Positions 24,700-34,259 of a DNA stretch of 64,000 nt are shown piece after piece. The notes below the pieces were generated by a model, which saw only the letters and a program-made list of their open reading frames with translations, was not told the DNA's origin and searched no databases. Source of the DNA: Acidithiobacillus sp. AMEEHan (GTDB taxonomy: Bacteria; Pseudomonadota; Gammaproteobacteria; Acidithiobacillales; Acidithiobacillaceae); contig NZ_CP118747.1 of the NCBI RefSeq assembly GCF_030996345.1, positions 605,501 through 669,500 of the forward strand, given 5' to 3'. Both the position numbers and the translations under genes were made by a program. How positions within the stretch are numbered: the first letter of the stretch is position 1; the number at the start of each line of letters is the position of its first letter.

Positions 24700-25941
24700 A
24701 TGCCGTTACGTCTATTGCGCTTTGCGGCCGCGAAAACCCACCCAGAGCCGCGGATGTTTCGACCACCAGAGCGCCTGCAGAATCACTACGATGTTGTCAT
24801 CATCGGTGCTGGGGGACATGGGCTGGCCGCTGCTTACTACCTGGCGCGCGATTATGGCATCCACAAGGTTTGTGTGTTGGAGAAAGGCTACATTGGCGGT
24901 GGCAATACGGGACGCAATACCACGATTGTGCGCTCCAATTACCTCACCCCAGAGGGGGTACAGTTTTACGACGCCTCCATACACTTGTGGGAAGATCTTT
25001 CGGAGGAATTCGATCTGAATTTATTTTATTCCACACGCGGTCACTTTACCTTGGCACACAGTGACTCGGCCATGCGCACGATGCGGTGGCGGGCGGAGGT
25101 AAACAAGCATTATGGGATTGCCTCGGAGGTGGTGGATGCGGATGTTGTCCATCGTGCCTTGCCCATGATGGACATCAGCTGTGGCGGTCACGCACCAGTG
25201 CTCGGAGCCCTGTACCATGCCCCCGGGGCGATCGTTCGGCATGATGCGGTGGCTTGGGGATACGGGCGGGGTGCCGACCTCCGGGGAGTGGAAATTCATC
25301 AGAGGACCGCGGTAACCGGGATTCAGGTTAAAGCGGGGAAGGCGGTCGCTGTCGAGACCACAAAGGGTGTCATCCACACCGACTGTGTCTTGTCGGCAGT
25401 GGCCGGCTCTAGCCCGGAAATTCTGCAGATGGTTGGTTTGGATTCGCCTCTCTACGTGCATCCCTTGCAGGCGATGGTGAGTGAGCCCACCAAGCCGTGG
25501 TTGGATCCGATCATCGTATCCGGAAGTTTACATGTTTATGTCAGCCAATCGGCGCGGGGAGAGCTGGTGATGGGTGCTTCCCTCGACCCTTATGAACTGC
25601 ATTCCACCCGCTCCACCCTCGATTTTACTGAAGGTCTTGCGGCACACATTCTTGATCTCTTTCCCTTCTTGTCAGAACTCAAGGTGGTTCGACAATGGGC
25701 CGGTATGGCAGACATGACGCCCGACTACGCCCCGATCATGGGCAAAACTCCGGTGGAAGGCTTCTATCTGGATGCCGGTTGGGGTACCTGGGGATTCAAG
25801 GCAACTCCCATTGCGGGTAAGACGATGGCTGCGACTATCGCGGAAGGTAAGCCGCATCCCTTGATCACAGGGTTTTCTCTAGATCGCTTTCGGGAATTCT
25901 CGCTGACCGGCGAGCGCGGCGCCGCTGCTGTTGGGCACTAA
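24700..25941 (+). CDS. mgdA: N-methylglutamate dehydrogenase subunit A (SoxB-like flavoprotein)
   Basis: 413 residues. FAD motif DVVIIGAGGHGLAAAYYLA near residue 35, then CVLEKGYIGGGNTGRNTTIV (flavin attachment region of sarcosine oxidase beta) and FYLDAGWGTWGFKATPIAG at the C-terminus. It is the beta-type subunit of the heterotetrameric sarcosine oxidase family. The presence of gmaS and mgsABC in the same operon identifies the complex as N-methylglutamate dehydrogenase, which oxidises the N-methyl group of N-methylglutamate. Sarcosine oxidase is the alternative if the neighbours are ignored. Confidence 0.88.
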   Translation: MPLRLLRFAAAKTHPEPRMFRPPERLQNHYDVVIIGAGGHGLAAAYYLARDYGIHKVCVLEKGYIGGGNTGRNTTIVRSNYLTPEGVQFYDASIHLWEDLSEEFDLNLFYSTRGHFTLAHSDSAMRTMRWRAEVNKHYGIASEVVDADVVHRALPMMDISCGGHAPVLGALYHAPGAIVRHDAVAWGYGRGADLRGVEIHQRTAVTGIQVKAGKAVAVETTKGVIHTDCVLSAVAGSSPEILQMVGLDSPLYVHPLQAMVSEPTKPWLDPIIVSGSLHVYVSQSARGELVMGASLDPYELHSTRSTLDFTEGLAAHILDLFPFLSELKVVRQWAGMADMTPDYAPIMGKTPVEGFYLDAGWGTWGFKATPIAGKTMAATIAEGKPHPLITGFSLDRFREFSLTGERGAAAVGH

Positions 25942-25953
25942 AGGAAAAGCTGC

Positions 25954-26214
25954 ATGAAACAACTGCCCTGCCCAATTTGTAGCACCCGAAACCTCTCGGA
26001 ATTCCTCTACTATGGTGTGCGGCGTGACATGCCCGATCCAAACACCTGCACGGATGCCCAATGGACAGACTACCTCTTCAATCGCGCCGGGTCTGCAGGG
26101 GTGAAACAAGAGTGGTGGTGCCATTTGCCGTGCAATACCTGGTTTTTATTGGAACGCGACACACGCACCGATGAGATTCTCGGTCTCGCTGCTTCTGTGG
26201 AGGAGCGGAAATGA
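25954..26214 (+). CDS. mgdB: N-methylglutamate dehydrogenase subunit B (SoxD-like, zinc)
   Basis: 86 residues, the normal size for the delta subunit. It has the zinc ligands of the family: an N-terminal CPICSTRNLSEF pair and later cysteine/histidines in WWCHLPCNTWF. It is a small structural subunit of the heterotetramer. The stop overlaps the mgdC ATG (ATGA). Confidence 0.9.
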   Translation: MKQLPCPICSTRNLSEFLYYGVRRDMPDPNTCTDAQWTDYLFNRAGSAGVKQEWWCHLPCNTWFLLERDTRTDEILGLAASVEERK

Positions 26215-29129
26215 GCGGTTTTCGGCTACCCCCGGTTGCAGGCGAATGGATTGACCGTAGTCGCCCCCTGCGATTCGTGTTCGAGGGTAAACCCTGCACC
26301 GGGTTTTCTGGAGATACGGTGTCCAGTGCCCTCTGGGCGGCAGGCCAACAGGTACTTGGAAGGAGCTTCAAGTATCACCGACCGCGAGGAATCTTGTCGT
26401 TTGCGAATCACGACGTAAACGTGTTGCTGCAGAGCGAAGACGATCCCCATCTGCGTGCAGATGTCGTTCCCTTACAGGAGGGAATGCAGCTACGTGCGGT
26501 GAACCATCTGGGCAGCTTGGCCCAGGATCCCATGGCGATATTGGATCGGCTGTCTCCTGTTCTGCCCGTGGGTTTCTACTACAAGGCATTTTATCAAAAA
26601 AATACCTTTCCTCTTTGGGAAAAGCTGTTTCGTCGGGTCGCGGGATTAGGTGTCGTAGATTTCACGGCCCCGCGGCGTAGCACCCCCAAGGACTATGATT
26701 TTTGCGACGTCGCCATCGTAGGTGCGGGTCCATCTGGTTTGGCGGCAGCCTGGGCGGCGGCCGAGCAGGGAGCACAAGTCTTGTTGATCGACGAGAATCC
26801 TCGACCGGGCGGCTCAGCGCAGTATCAGCGGGGGGGCTCTCAGGATGATTACAGGGTCCTGCAGGCCTGGCTGCAACGAGTGACGGAACACCCGAATATT
26901 CGCCTGCGGATGCAGACGACAGTAGCTGGCTATTATGCCGACCACTGGCTAGCTTTGGTGGACATGGAGCAAATGACGAAACTGCGCGCACGCGCGGTGA
27001 TCATTGCGACTGGCTGTATCGAGCAGCCAGCCGTTTTCCGGAACAACGACTTGCCTGGGGTAATGTTGGGCTCGGCAGCACAGCGGCTGCTTTATCGCCA
27101 CGCGGTGGCTGCGGGTAGGGCACCATTGATTTTCGCCGGAAACGACGACGCTTACCGTTTGGCAGAAGATTTGCTGGCTCACGACATCCCTCCCATGGCA
27201 ATCGTGGATCTGCGTAGCCCAGAGATGGTGAAGGAAGAGATCCAGTGCCGACTGAGAAAGAGGGGAGTCAACTTACTGTACCGATACGCAGTGGTCGAGG
27301 CGCTGTCGGGGGTTGGCAAGAATGTGGTCACCGGCGCACGGATCGCTCCTTGGAACAACGGGGAAGTCGATTGGTCGACCAGCCAGGCCATCTCCTGTGA
27401 CAGCATTCTCGTCAGTGTCGGCTGGGCGCCCGCTGCCAACCTGCTCTACCAGGCAGGGGCACGCATGCGCTACGCCACCCACGTCGAACAATTTGTTCCC
27501 GAGGTTTTGCCCGACGGAATCTTTGCCTGCGGCCGCGTAACAGGCGTGTTCACTGCTGCCAACCAATACCTGGATGGACTGCGTGCGGGTGAGGAGGCAG
27601 CGGCATTTCTTGGTCACGGCACGGTATCTAGGCAAAGCACGCCCGCAGAAACCCATTCCCCCACCGTTCCCTGGCCAATCGTGGAACACCCCGAGGGCAA
27701 GAATTTCGTCGATTTCGACGAGGATATTCAGCTGAAAGACTACATAAACGCCGCTCAGGAGGGATTCGACAACATTGAGCTGATGAAGCGATTCACCACC
27801 AATGGCATGGGACCCAGCCAAGGAAAGCATTCCAACATGAATGCGCTGCGAATCCTCGGACGCCTGCAAGGGATGTCGCCTGAGGCCGTGGGAACCACCA
27901 CGGCGCGGCCGTTTTATCACCCCGTTCCCCTCTCCATTCTTGCTGGACGCGGTTTTCACCCCTATCGCCACACGGCACTACATGCGGCGCATCTGGCTAC
28001 CGGCGGACAGATGCTGCGTATGGGCGAATGGGTACGTCCCGAGTTTTATCGTGAAGACAAGCAACAAGATCGCCTGTCGTGTATCTGGTCGGAGGTGCTA
28101 AGCGTCCGCAATGGGGTAGGACTGATCGATGTCAGCACCTTGGGCAAAATCGAGATCCACGGTCCGCAAGCGGCAGAATTCTTGGAGAGAGTGTATATCT
28201 CCCGCTACGCCAAGCTCAAAATCGGGCTGACGCGCTACGGCGTCATGTGTGACGAGCAGGGTGTGGTGATTGATGATGGCGTAGTCGGTCGTCTGGCGCC
28301 GGATCATTTCTATGTCACAACCACTTCTTCCGGAGCCAGCACGGTTTATCGGGACTGGAGTCGCTGGAATACCTGGTGGGGTTTGGACTGCACCTCCGTC
28401 AACCTGACCGGCACCTTTGCGGCAATGAATCTTGCTGGCCCAAAGTCGCGGGAGGTTTTGGAGCAGATCACCAATTTGGATTTGCGCAGCGAATCCTTTC
28501 CCTATCTCGGGATTCGGGAAGGTACGATAGCTGGCGCACCGGCGCGTGTGTTGCGCGTCGGTTTTGTGGGGGAGTGGGGATACGAGATCCACGTACCGGC
28601 CAGCTATGCAGAAGGCGTATGGAATGCCCTACTCAGCGCTGGAGCATCCGCGGGAATACGACCCTTCGGGGTCGAGGCGCAACGGATTATGCGCCTGGAG
28701 AAGGGCCACATTCTCCTGGGTCAGGATAGCGACGGTCTCACCCATCCCTACGAATTGGGCCTGGATTGGGCAGTCAAAATGGACAAAACATTTTTTATCG
28801 GGCAGCGCAGTTTGCAGATTTTGCAGCGTCACCCGAAGCAGCGTCGTCTCTGTGGGTTCCGCTTGCGCAGGGAGTACGAACAAACCCCGCCCCTCGAAAA
28901 TCATCTCGTGATTGCCGAAGACCATATAGTGGGCCGGGTGACGAGCATCGCTTTCAGCCCGACGCTCGATGCTTACATCGGTCTGGCCCTGGTAGAACGG
29001 GACTTCGTCACCAACAGCAAGCTATTGCCCATCCGCTTGAGCAACGGTGAATTGGTGTATGCCGATATTGTCGATCTTCCGTTTTATGATCCCGAGCAAC
29101 GCCGACAGCAGGAGGCATCCAACAAATGA
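26211..29129 (+). CDS. mgdC: N-methylglutamate dehydrogenase subunit C (SoxA-like, FAD/NAD plus THF domains)
   Basis: 972 residues. An N-terminal beta-grasp domain (residues 10-100, with FSGDTVSSALWAAG and RSFKYHRPRG) is followed by a pyridine-nucleotide-disulfide-reductase fold with GAGPSGL at 171-177 and GWAPAANLLYQAG. The C-terminal aminomethyltransferase (GcvT) domain is at about 580-960 (VGLIDVSTLGKIEIHGP, GEWGYEIHVPASY). This alpha subunit passes electrons and captures the methyl carbon on tetrahydrofolate as methylene-THF, releasing glutamate. Full length and undamaged. ATGA overlaps link it to mgdB before and mgdD after. Confidence 0.9.
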   Translation: MSGFRLPPVAGEWIDRSRPLRFVFEGKPCTGFSGDTVSSALWAAGQQVLGRSFKYHRPRGILSFANHDVNVLLQSEDDPHLRADVVPLQEGMQLRAVNHLGSLAQDPMAILDRLSPVLPVGFYYKAFYQKNTFPLWEKLFRRVAGLGVVDFTAPRRSTPKDYDFCDVAIVGAGPSGLAAAWAAAEQGAQVLLIDENPRPGGSAQYQRGGSQDDYRVLQAWLQRVTEHPNIRLRMQTTVAGYYADHWLALVDMEQMTKLRARAVIIATGCIEQPAVFRNNDLPGVMLGSAAQRLLYRHAVAAGRAPLIFAGNDDAYRLAEDLLAHDIPPMAIVDLRSPEMVKEEIQCRLRKRGVNLLYRYAVVEALSGVGKNVVTGARIAPWNNGEVDWSTSQAISCDSILVSVGWAPAANLLYQAGARMRYATHVEQFVPEVLPDGIFACGRVTGVFTAANQYLDGLRAGEEAAAFLGHGTVSRQSTPAETHSPTVPWPIVEHPEGKNFVDFDEDIQLKDYINAAQEGFDNIELMKRFTTNGMGPSQGKHSNMNALRILGRLQGMSPEAVGTTTARPFYHPVPLSILAGRGFHPYRHTALHAAHLATGGQMLRMGEWVRPEFYREDKQQDRLSCIWSEVLSVRNGVGLIDVSTLGKIEIHGPQAAEFLERVYISRYAKLKIGLTRYGVMCDEQGVVIDDGVVGRLAPDHFYVTTTSSGASTVYRDWSRWNTWWGLDCTSVNLTGTFAAMNLAGPKSREVLEQITNLDLRSESFPYLGIREGTIAGAPARVLRVGFVGEWGYEIHVPASYAEGVWNALLSAGASAGIRPFGVEAQRIMRLEKGHILLGQDSDGLTHPYELGLDWAVKMDKTFFIGQRSLQILQRHPKQRRLCGFRLRREYEQTPPLENHLVIAEDHIVGRVTSIAFSPTLDAYIGLALVERDFVTNSKLLPIRLSNGELVYADIVDLPFYDPEQRRQQEASNK

Positions 29130-29683
29130 CCATGCCCGAGCGACAAACCTTCCTGCACAATTGGTCGACACCACTCCTGCGCGTGGTCGATCGTTCCCGT
29201 CAGCCGCGTTGGGGTTGCAAGGGCCCAGCGGCGGCCTCTTGGCTGCAGGGCCAAGGCATCCCGATCCCACCTGGCTCAAACAGCTGGATCCGGGATGGGG
29301 CATGGGCGGTATACCGATTGGGGCGTAGCGAATTTCTATTAGAAGCAGAGGAATTCTGCATCCAATCTCTACGCCAGAGTATCCGACAAGACAGCGTATA
29401 TCCCGTCTGGCACGATGGTGCGGCGCTGCTTCTGGAAGGTCGAGGCGTGCCCAGTCTGTTGCGCCAAATCTGCAGTGTTGATTTTACCGCCCTCGCCCTC
29501 GATACGCGACCGGTGGTTCTCACCAGCATGATGGGGGTATCGGTCATTGCCGTACCAGAGGCCGATCTACAAAAGATATCCCTTTGGTTCGATGGCAGTT
29601 ACAGCCATTATTTTCAAGAAATGCTCGAGAAGATCGTGCCCGATCTTTCCCTATCGGATTTCCATGTACTGCGGGGGTTGTGA
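29126..29683 (+). CDS. mgdD: N-methylglutamate dehydrogenase subunit D (SoxG-like gamma subunit)
   Basis: 185 residues, size and position of the gamma subunit. Similarity is low, as usual for SoxG, but [32 protein letters not shown] and [12 protein letters not shown] follow its pattern of a GcvT-like truncated domain. Overlaps mgdC by 4 bases and gmaS by one (TGATG). Confidence 0.82.
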   Translation: MTMPERQTFLHNWSTPLLRVVDRSRQPRWGCKGPAAASWLQGQGIPIPPGSNSWIRDGAWAVYRLGRSEFLLEAEEFCIQSLRQSIRQDSVYPVWHDGAALLLEGRGVPSLLRQICSVDFTALALDTRPVVLTSMMGVSVIAVPEADLQKISLWFDGSYSHYFQEMLEKIVPDLSLSDFHVLRGL

Positions 29684-31017
29684 TGATGACACTGGAAGAA
29701 GCAGAGGTCTTTCTGAGAGAGAACGACATTCAGTATGTCTTGGCGCAGTTTGTGGATATCCATGGTGCCGCAAAAACCAAATCGGTACCGGTGAAACATT
29801 TTGCGAGCATTCTCCAAGAAGGTGCGGGATTTGCCGGCTTTGCCGTCTGGGGGTTGGGTATAGAACCCCACGGCCCAGATTTCATGGCGGTGGGGGATCT
29901 CGCCACGCTGTCTCTGGTGCCGTGGCAACCGGGGTATGCGCGAATCGTATGTGATGGCCATGTGCGAGCTGAGCCTTGGCCATATGATACGCGGGTCACT
30001 TTAAAAAAGCAGATACAGCGCTTGAATGAGCGCGGGTGGACGCTGTTCACTGGCCTGGAACCAGAATTTTCGTTACTCCAACGGGATAGCCAGGGAGAGA
30101 TCCAGCCCTGCGATGCCAGCGACACGCTCTCCAAGCCCTGTTATGACTACAAGGGGCTCTCCCGCTCGCGCGTGTTCTTAGAAAAATTGGTAAGCAGTCT
30201 GCTTGCGAGTGACATTGACGTGTACCAGATTGATCATGAGGATGCGAACGGCCAGTTCGAGGTGAACTACACCTACAGTGATTGCTTGCGCTCCTGTGAT
30301 CAGTTCATTTTCTTCAAGATGGCCGCTGCGGAAATTGCCAGTGATATGGGCCTGATCTGCTCCTTCATGCCCAAACCATTTGCCAATCGCCCGGGCAACG
30401 GCATGCATATGCACCTCTCCATTGGGGATGCGCATGGCACGAATCTGTTTGCCGATAGCAATGACACGCAAGGCTTGGGACTCTCCACACTCGCCTATCA
30501 TTTTCTTGGCGGGCTGCTGGCCCACGCCCCCGCACTTGCAGCCATTTGTGCGCCCACGGTGAACTCGTACAAACGACTCGTCGTCGGTCGTTCCCTGACG
30601 GGAGCCACTTGGGCCCCCGCGTACATCAGCTATGGCGACAACAATCGCTCCTCCATGATTCGTATCCCGGGAGGACGCCTGGAACTGCGTTTGCCCGATG
30701 GTTCTAGCAATCCATACCTTGCCACCGCTGCCGTCATCGCCGCAGGTTTGGATGGGGTAGATCGCAAGCTCAGCCCTGGGGCACCCATCAACGCAAATTT
30801 GTATGACTGGTCCAGCGACGCACTGAAAGAGGCAGGGGTTGAAATTCTCCCCCAGAATCTGCACGAAGCCATACGAGCGTTGGAGGCGGATGAGCTGCTG
30901 CGGGGTGCCCTCGGCCCCGTGGTAGGGGAATTTTTACGCCTCAAACAGATGGAGTGGGTAGAGTACATGCGCCACGTCTCGGATTGGGAATTGCGAAGCT
31001 ATTTGGAGTTTTTTTAG
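29683..31017 (+). CDS. gmaS: Gamma-glutamylmethylamide synthetase (glutamine synthetase family)
   Basis: 444 residues from the ATG overlapping the mgdD stop. Features include [18 protein letters not shown], the metal-binding [24 protein letters not shown], the loop [12 protein letters not shown], and [19 protein letters not shown]. The length and the type III/GlnT-like character match GmaS, which joins methylamine to glutamate using ATP. The operon (mgd and mgs genes on both sides) supports GmaS over a plain glutamine synthetase. First committed step of the pathway in the cytoplasm. Confidence 0.9.
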   Translation: MMTLEEAEVFLRENDIQYVLAQFVDIHGAAKTKSVPVKHFASILQEGAGFAGFAVWGLGIEPHGPDFMAVGDLATLSLVPWQPGYARIVCDGHVRAEPWPYDTRVTLKKQIQRLNERGWTLFTGLEPEFSLLQRDSQGEIQPCDASDTLSKPCYDYKGLSRSRVFLEKLVSSLLASDIDVYQIDHEDANGQFEVNYTYSDCLRSCDQFIFFKMAAAEIASDMGLICSFMPKPFANRPGNGMHMHLSIGDAHGTNLFADSNDTQGLGLSTLAYHFLGGLLAHAPALAAICAPTVNSYKRLVVGRSLTGATWAPAYISYGDNNRSSMIRIPGGRLELRLPDGSSNPYLATAAVIAAGLDGVDRKLSPGAPINANLYDWSSDALKEAGVEILPQNLHEAIRALEADELLRGALGPVVGEFLRLKQMEWVEYMRHVSDWELRSYLEFF

Positions 31018-31061
31018 GCAGCTCTCGCATCGGATCGGGAAACGGCAGAGGAGAACGCGTC

Positions 31062-31961
31062 ATGTGTGGGATCATCGGCTTGCTGATCAAAAAAGAGGCA
31101 CTACGCCCCCAGCTCGGGGCGTGGATGCAGCCTATGCTGCTCGGGATGACAGAGCGGGGACCCGACTCCGCAGGATTGGCAGCATTTTCTGATGACCCGC
31201 CCACCGGGCAGTACAAACTGAGTTTGTATGCTGAAACCCGAGCTGGCGATCCATGGCCAATGTTTCGTCACCGTCTCGAAGAGTTTTTGCAACATCCGGT
31301 AGAACTGGATACGCGCGCGAACCATGCGATTTTGCTCGCCGAGATCGATCCGAACGCGATCAAAAAATGGCTGCGTAACACCGCTCCGGATATCCATCTC
31401 CTCGCCATCGGTCGTCACATGACCGTATACAAGGATGTCGGGCGTCCCACCGAGGTATCCTCCCGCTACGCACTGGAAAGCCTGCAAGGAAGTCATCTGG
31501 TGGGGCATACGCGAATGGCCACTGAATCGGCAGTGACGCCAGAGCGTGCGCATCCATTCACCGCGGGAACGGACTTCTGCTTGGTGCACAACGGCTCCTT
31601 GTCTAACCCCTATAGTGTTCGCCGCAAATTGGAAGCGGAAGGAATCGAGTTTGCGACAGATAACGACACCGAGGCCGCTTGTCGTTTTTTGGAATGGCGT
31701 CTGCGCGAGGGAGACAGCCTCGAAGACGCGATAGAACAGAGTTTCTCGGCGCTTGATGGTTTTTTTACTTTTTTGATGGGCACGGCAGAGCAGTTGGCGT
31801 TGGTGCGGGACCCCTTCGCATGTAAACCGGCAGTGGTTGCGGAAACGAGTGATTACGTCGCCATCGCCTCGGAGTTCCATGCCTTGGCACATTTACCAGG
31901 GATCCAGCACGCACATATTTTCGAACCCGCCCCGGAGGAGATATACGTATGGAACGTCTAA
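31062..31961 (+). CDS. mgsA: N-methylglutamate synthase subunit A (class II glutamine amidotransferase domain)
   Basis: 299 residues starting MCGIIGLLIKK, so Cys2 becomes the N-terminal nucleophile of an Ntn glutaminase domain. The motifs ERGPDSAGLAAFS, GHTRMATESAVTPERAHPF and FCLVHNGSLSNP are intact. It corresponds to the amidotransferase domain of glutamate synthase, here acting on gamma-glutamylmethylamide to free methylamine within the complex. An earlier in-frame start inside gmaS is rejected; an AGAGGAGA site precedes the ATG at 31062. A decayed paralogue lies at 19542-19859. Confidence 0.9.
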   Translation: MCGIIGLLIKKEALRPQLGAWMQPMLLGMTERGPDSAGLAAFSDDPPTGQYKLSLYAETRAGDPWPMFRHRLEEFLQHPVELDTRANHAILLAEIDPNAIKKWLRNTAPDIHLLAIGRHMTVYKDVGRPTEVSSRYALESLQGSHLVGHTRMATESAVTPERAHPFTAGTDFCLVHNGSLSNPYSVRRKLEAEGIEFATDNDTEAACRFLEWRLREGDSLEDAIEQSFSALDGFFTFLMGTAEQLALVRDPFACKPAVVAETSDYVAIASEFHALAHLPGIQHAHIFEPAPEEIYVWNV

Positions 31962-32647
31962 CATTCGACCTACATGCCAGCTCCGTCCGGGAGATCAATC
32001 AGTTCTTGCACCAAGCGGTTCCAGAGCCTGGCGCCGATCTCGTCACCATCGAACATCCGGACGGTGCCCATAACCTTGCAGTAGGCCTAAATGCGCCCTG
32101 GCAAGTGCGCATTGGCGGCCACGTTGGCTACTATGCCGCCGGTATGAATCAAGAAGCGACGATAACGATTGCCGGAAACGCCGGCACTGGCCTCGCAGAA
32201 AACATGATGAGTGGACGGGTGCACGTGCGTGGCTTCGCTTCCAATTCCGCGGGCGCTTCGGCGCACGGTGGCTTGCTCGTTATCGATGGTGACGCGGGAC
32301 TCCGTTGCGGTATCTCCTTGAAGGGGGCAGACATCGTCGTCGGGGGCTCCGTCGGCAGTTTCAGCGCATTCATGGCACAAGCGGGCCGCATGGTCATTTG
32401 TGGAAATGCCGGTGACGCTCTCGGCGACTCCCTCTATGAGGCGGTGATCTACCTCCGCGGAAAAGTGGCATCTTTGGGTGCCGATGCGCAGGAAGAGAAA
32501 ATGCAGGAGGCTGATTATGAGGCCGTGGAAACCTTGCTCCGTGCAGCAGGTAGCGACTACCGTCATCATGACCCACGACAATTCCGGCGCATAGCCTCTG
32601 CCCGCAAATTGTATCATTGGAATGCCGATGCTCGGCACAGTTACTGA
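31949..32647 (+). CDS. mgsB: N-methylglutamate synthase subunit B (GXGXG domain)
   Basis: 232 residues with the repetitive beta-helix of the glutamate synthase C-terminal domain: GGHVGYYAAGMNQEATITIAG, MMSGRVHVRGFASNSAGASAHG and MVICGNAGDALGDSLYEAVI. It is a structural subunit that positions the tunnel between the two active sites. It overlaps the mgsA stop by 13 bases. The truncated homologue at 19099-19545 shares the first two thirds. Confidence 0.9.
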   Translation: MERLTFDLHASSVREINQFLHQAVPEPGADLVTIEHPDGAHNLAVGLNAPWQVRIGGHVGYYAAGMNQEATITIAGNAGTGLAENMMSGRVHVRGFASNSAGASAHGGLLVIDGDAGLRCGISLKGADIVVGGSVGSFSAFMAQAGRMVICGNAGDALGDSLYEAVIYLRGKVASLGADAQEEKMQEADYEAVETLLRAAGSDYRHHDPRQFRRIASARKLYHWNADARHSY

Positions 32648-32659
32648 GGAGAAGTCATC

Positions 32660-34024
32660 ATGCCGCCCATTGATCCAGCAATTCCTCCACAAGAAATGTC
32701 TGCAAGTTATGACCCCGCCATCCTCAGTTACATTCAACGCGCGGCGGCTGACGGGCTCTATGAAATCCGTGGGCTAGGTGCCAAACGCAAGATACCCCAC
32801 TTCGACGACTTATTACTCCTGGGTGCTTCCATGTCCCGATACCCTCTCGAGGGGTACCGGGAGAAATGTGCAACGCAGACCATTCTTGGGACACGCTACG
32901 CCAAAAAACCGATCATGCTCGATATGCCCATAACCATTGCGGGGATGAGTTTTGGCGCGCTTTCGGCCTCGGTCAAAGAAGCCCTGGGCCGAGCCGCTTC
33001 CGCCCTCGGCACGTCAACAACGACGGGTGATGGGGGCATGACGGAGGAAGAGCGTGCAACGTCCAAGATCCTCGTGTATCAATGTTTGCCTTCTCGTTAT
33101 GGCTTTTGTCCCGATGATCTGCGCCGCGCCGACGCCATCGAGGTGGTGATTGGCCAGGGCGCCAAACCTGGCGGCGGTGGAATGTTGTTGGGGCAAAAGA
33201 TCAATCCACGGGTTGCCGCTATGCGCACCCTTCCTGCGGGAATCGATCAGCGCTCGGCGTGTCGCCATCCCGACTGGACTGGCCCCGATGACCTGACGAT
33301 CAAGATTCAGGAACTGCGCGAGATTACCGACTGGGAAAAGCCCATTTACGTGAAGATCGGCGCCTCTCGTACCTACCATGATGTGAAATTGGCAGTGCAC
33401 GCAGGCGCCGATGTGATTGTGCTCGATGGAATGCAAGGAGGCACCGCGGCAACCCAGCAGGTTTTCATTGAGCACGTCGGCATCCCCACCCTAGCTGCCT
33501 TGCGCCAAGCCGTGCAAGCGCTCGAAGAAATGAAGATGAAAGACACCGTACAACTGGTCATTTCCGGAGGGATCCGCACGGGGGCCGATGTCGCCAAAGC
33601 GCTGGCCATGGGCGCGGATGCCGTGTCCATCGGGCAAGGCGTGCTCATGGCCATGGGCTGCAATGCATCAACATGGACGACACCATCGGGGGAGCCTGTT
33701 GACGCAACAGGTGACTACCAAACCCTGGGGGCAAGCCCAGGGACTTGCCATCATTGTCATACGGGCCACTGCCCCGTAGGAATCACCACCCAGGACGATG
33801 TGCTGGAAAAGCGGCTATCACCGAGTTGGGCCGCGCATCGGGTCCAAAATTATCTGCAGACACTGAACATGGAGCTGACCACTCTCGCTCGCGCATGCGG
33901 AAAAAACAATGTGCATCACCTGGAACGGGAGGACCTTGTAGCTCTCACCGTAGAAGCAGCGGCTATGGCCGGAGTCCCCCTTGCGGGTACGGATTGGGTG
34001 CCCGGTTCAAGCACTGGCCGCTAA
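32660..34024 (+). CDS. mgsC: N-methylglutamate synthase subunit C (FMN/FeS glutamate synthase-like)
   Basis: 454 residues. It matches the FMN-binding synthase domain of glutamate synthase: ITIAGMSFGALSASVKEALG, TTTGDGGMTEEER, GQGAKPGGGGMLLGQK, DVIVLDGMQGGTAATQQVF, and VISGGIRTGADVAKALAMGA. The cysteine cluster CHHCHTGHCP (CX2CX4C) binds the FeS centre. It condenses methylamine with 2-oxoglutarate reductively to N-methylglutamate. An AGGAGAAG site precedes the ATG. Last gene of the operon; a weak AGTTGA/TCAACT hairpin with T7 at 34096-34135 follows. Confidence 0.9.
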   Translation: MPPIDPAIPPQEMSASYDPAILSYIQRAAADGLYEIRGLGAKRKIPHFDDLLLLGASMSRYPLEGYREKCATQTILGTRYAKKPIMLDMPITIAGMSFGALSASVKEALGRAASALGTSTTTGDGGMTEEERATSKILVYQCLPSRYGFCPDDLRRADAIEVVIGQGAKPGGGGMLLGQKINPRVAAMRTLPAGIDQRSACRHPDWTGPDDLTIKIQELREITDWEKPIYVKIGASRTYHDVKLAVHAGADVIVLDGMQGGTAATQQVFIEHVGIPTLAALRQAVQALEEMKMKDTVQLVISGGIRTGADVAKALAMGADAVSIGQGVLMAMGCNASTWTTPSGEPVDATGDYQTLGASPGTCHHCHTGHCPVGITTQDDVLEKRLSPSWAAHRVQNYLQTLNMELTTLARACGKNNVHHLEREDLVALTVEAAAMAGVPLAGTDWVPGSSTGR

Positions 34025-34049
34025 CCAAATTAGTGCGAAAAAGAGATTA

Positions 34050-34066
34050 TGCACCATCGCGATGCG
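34050..34066. promoter_or_regulatory. NtrC-like dyad upstream of the APC permease
   Basis: TGCACCATCGCGATGCG matches eight of ten half-site bases of TGCAC-N7-GTGCA, about 72 bases upstream of the end of the -24 box at 34138. Together with the mgsC 3' region it accounts for most of the 235-base gap 34025-34259. Confidence 0.45.
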
Positions 34067-34137
34067 AACGATGCTCGCTAATGAAACACTCTCCAGTTGA
34101 ACAGCCCACAATGATCGTGTTTCTCAACTTTTTTTCA

Positions 34138-34152
34138 TGGCATGATAATTGC
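34138..34152 (+). promoter_or_regulatory. Sigma-54 promoter of the APC permease at the end of the methylamine cluster
   Basis: TGGCATGATAATTGC is an almost ideal -24/-12 promoter (TGGCAT, 5 bases, TTGC). The predicted start is near 34164, leaving a leader of about 95 bases before the ATG at 34260. It gives the permease its own nitrogen control, separate from the XRE-cupin-controlled operon. Confidence 0.8.
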
Positions 34153-34259
34153 TGTTGAAAGGCCGGAGGCGTGCGTACCAAGGCAACATGGAATGACCCC
34201 ACGCCTGGGATTGCTGCCGATCCTTTCTGTACGCGATCATTTTTTGGAGGTATTCAGAA

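Noticed and set aside
24700-29683. Sarcosine oxidase SoxBDAG as the primary call
   Set aside because: The subunit families are the same, but linked gmaS and mgsABC point to N-methylglutamate dehydrogenase.
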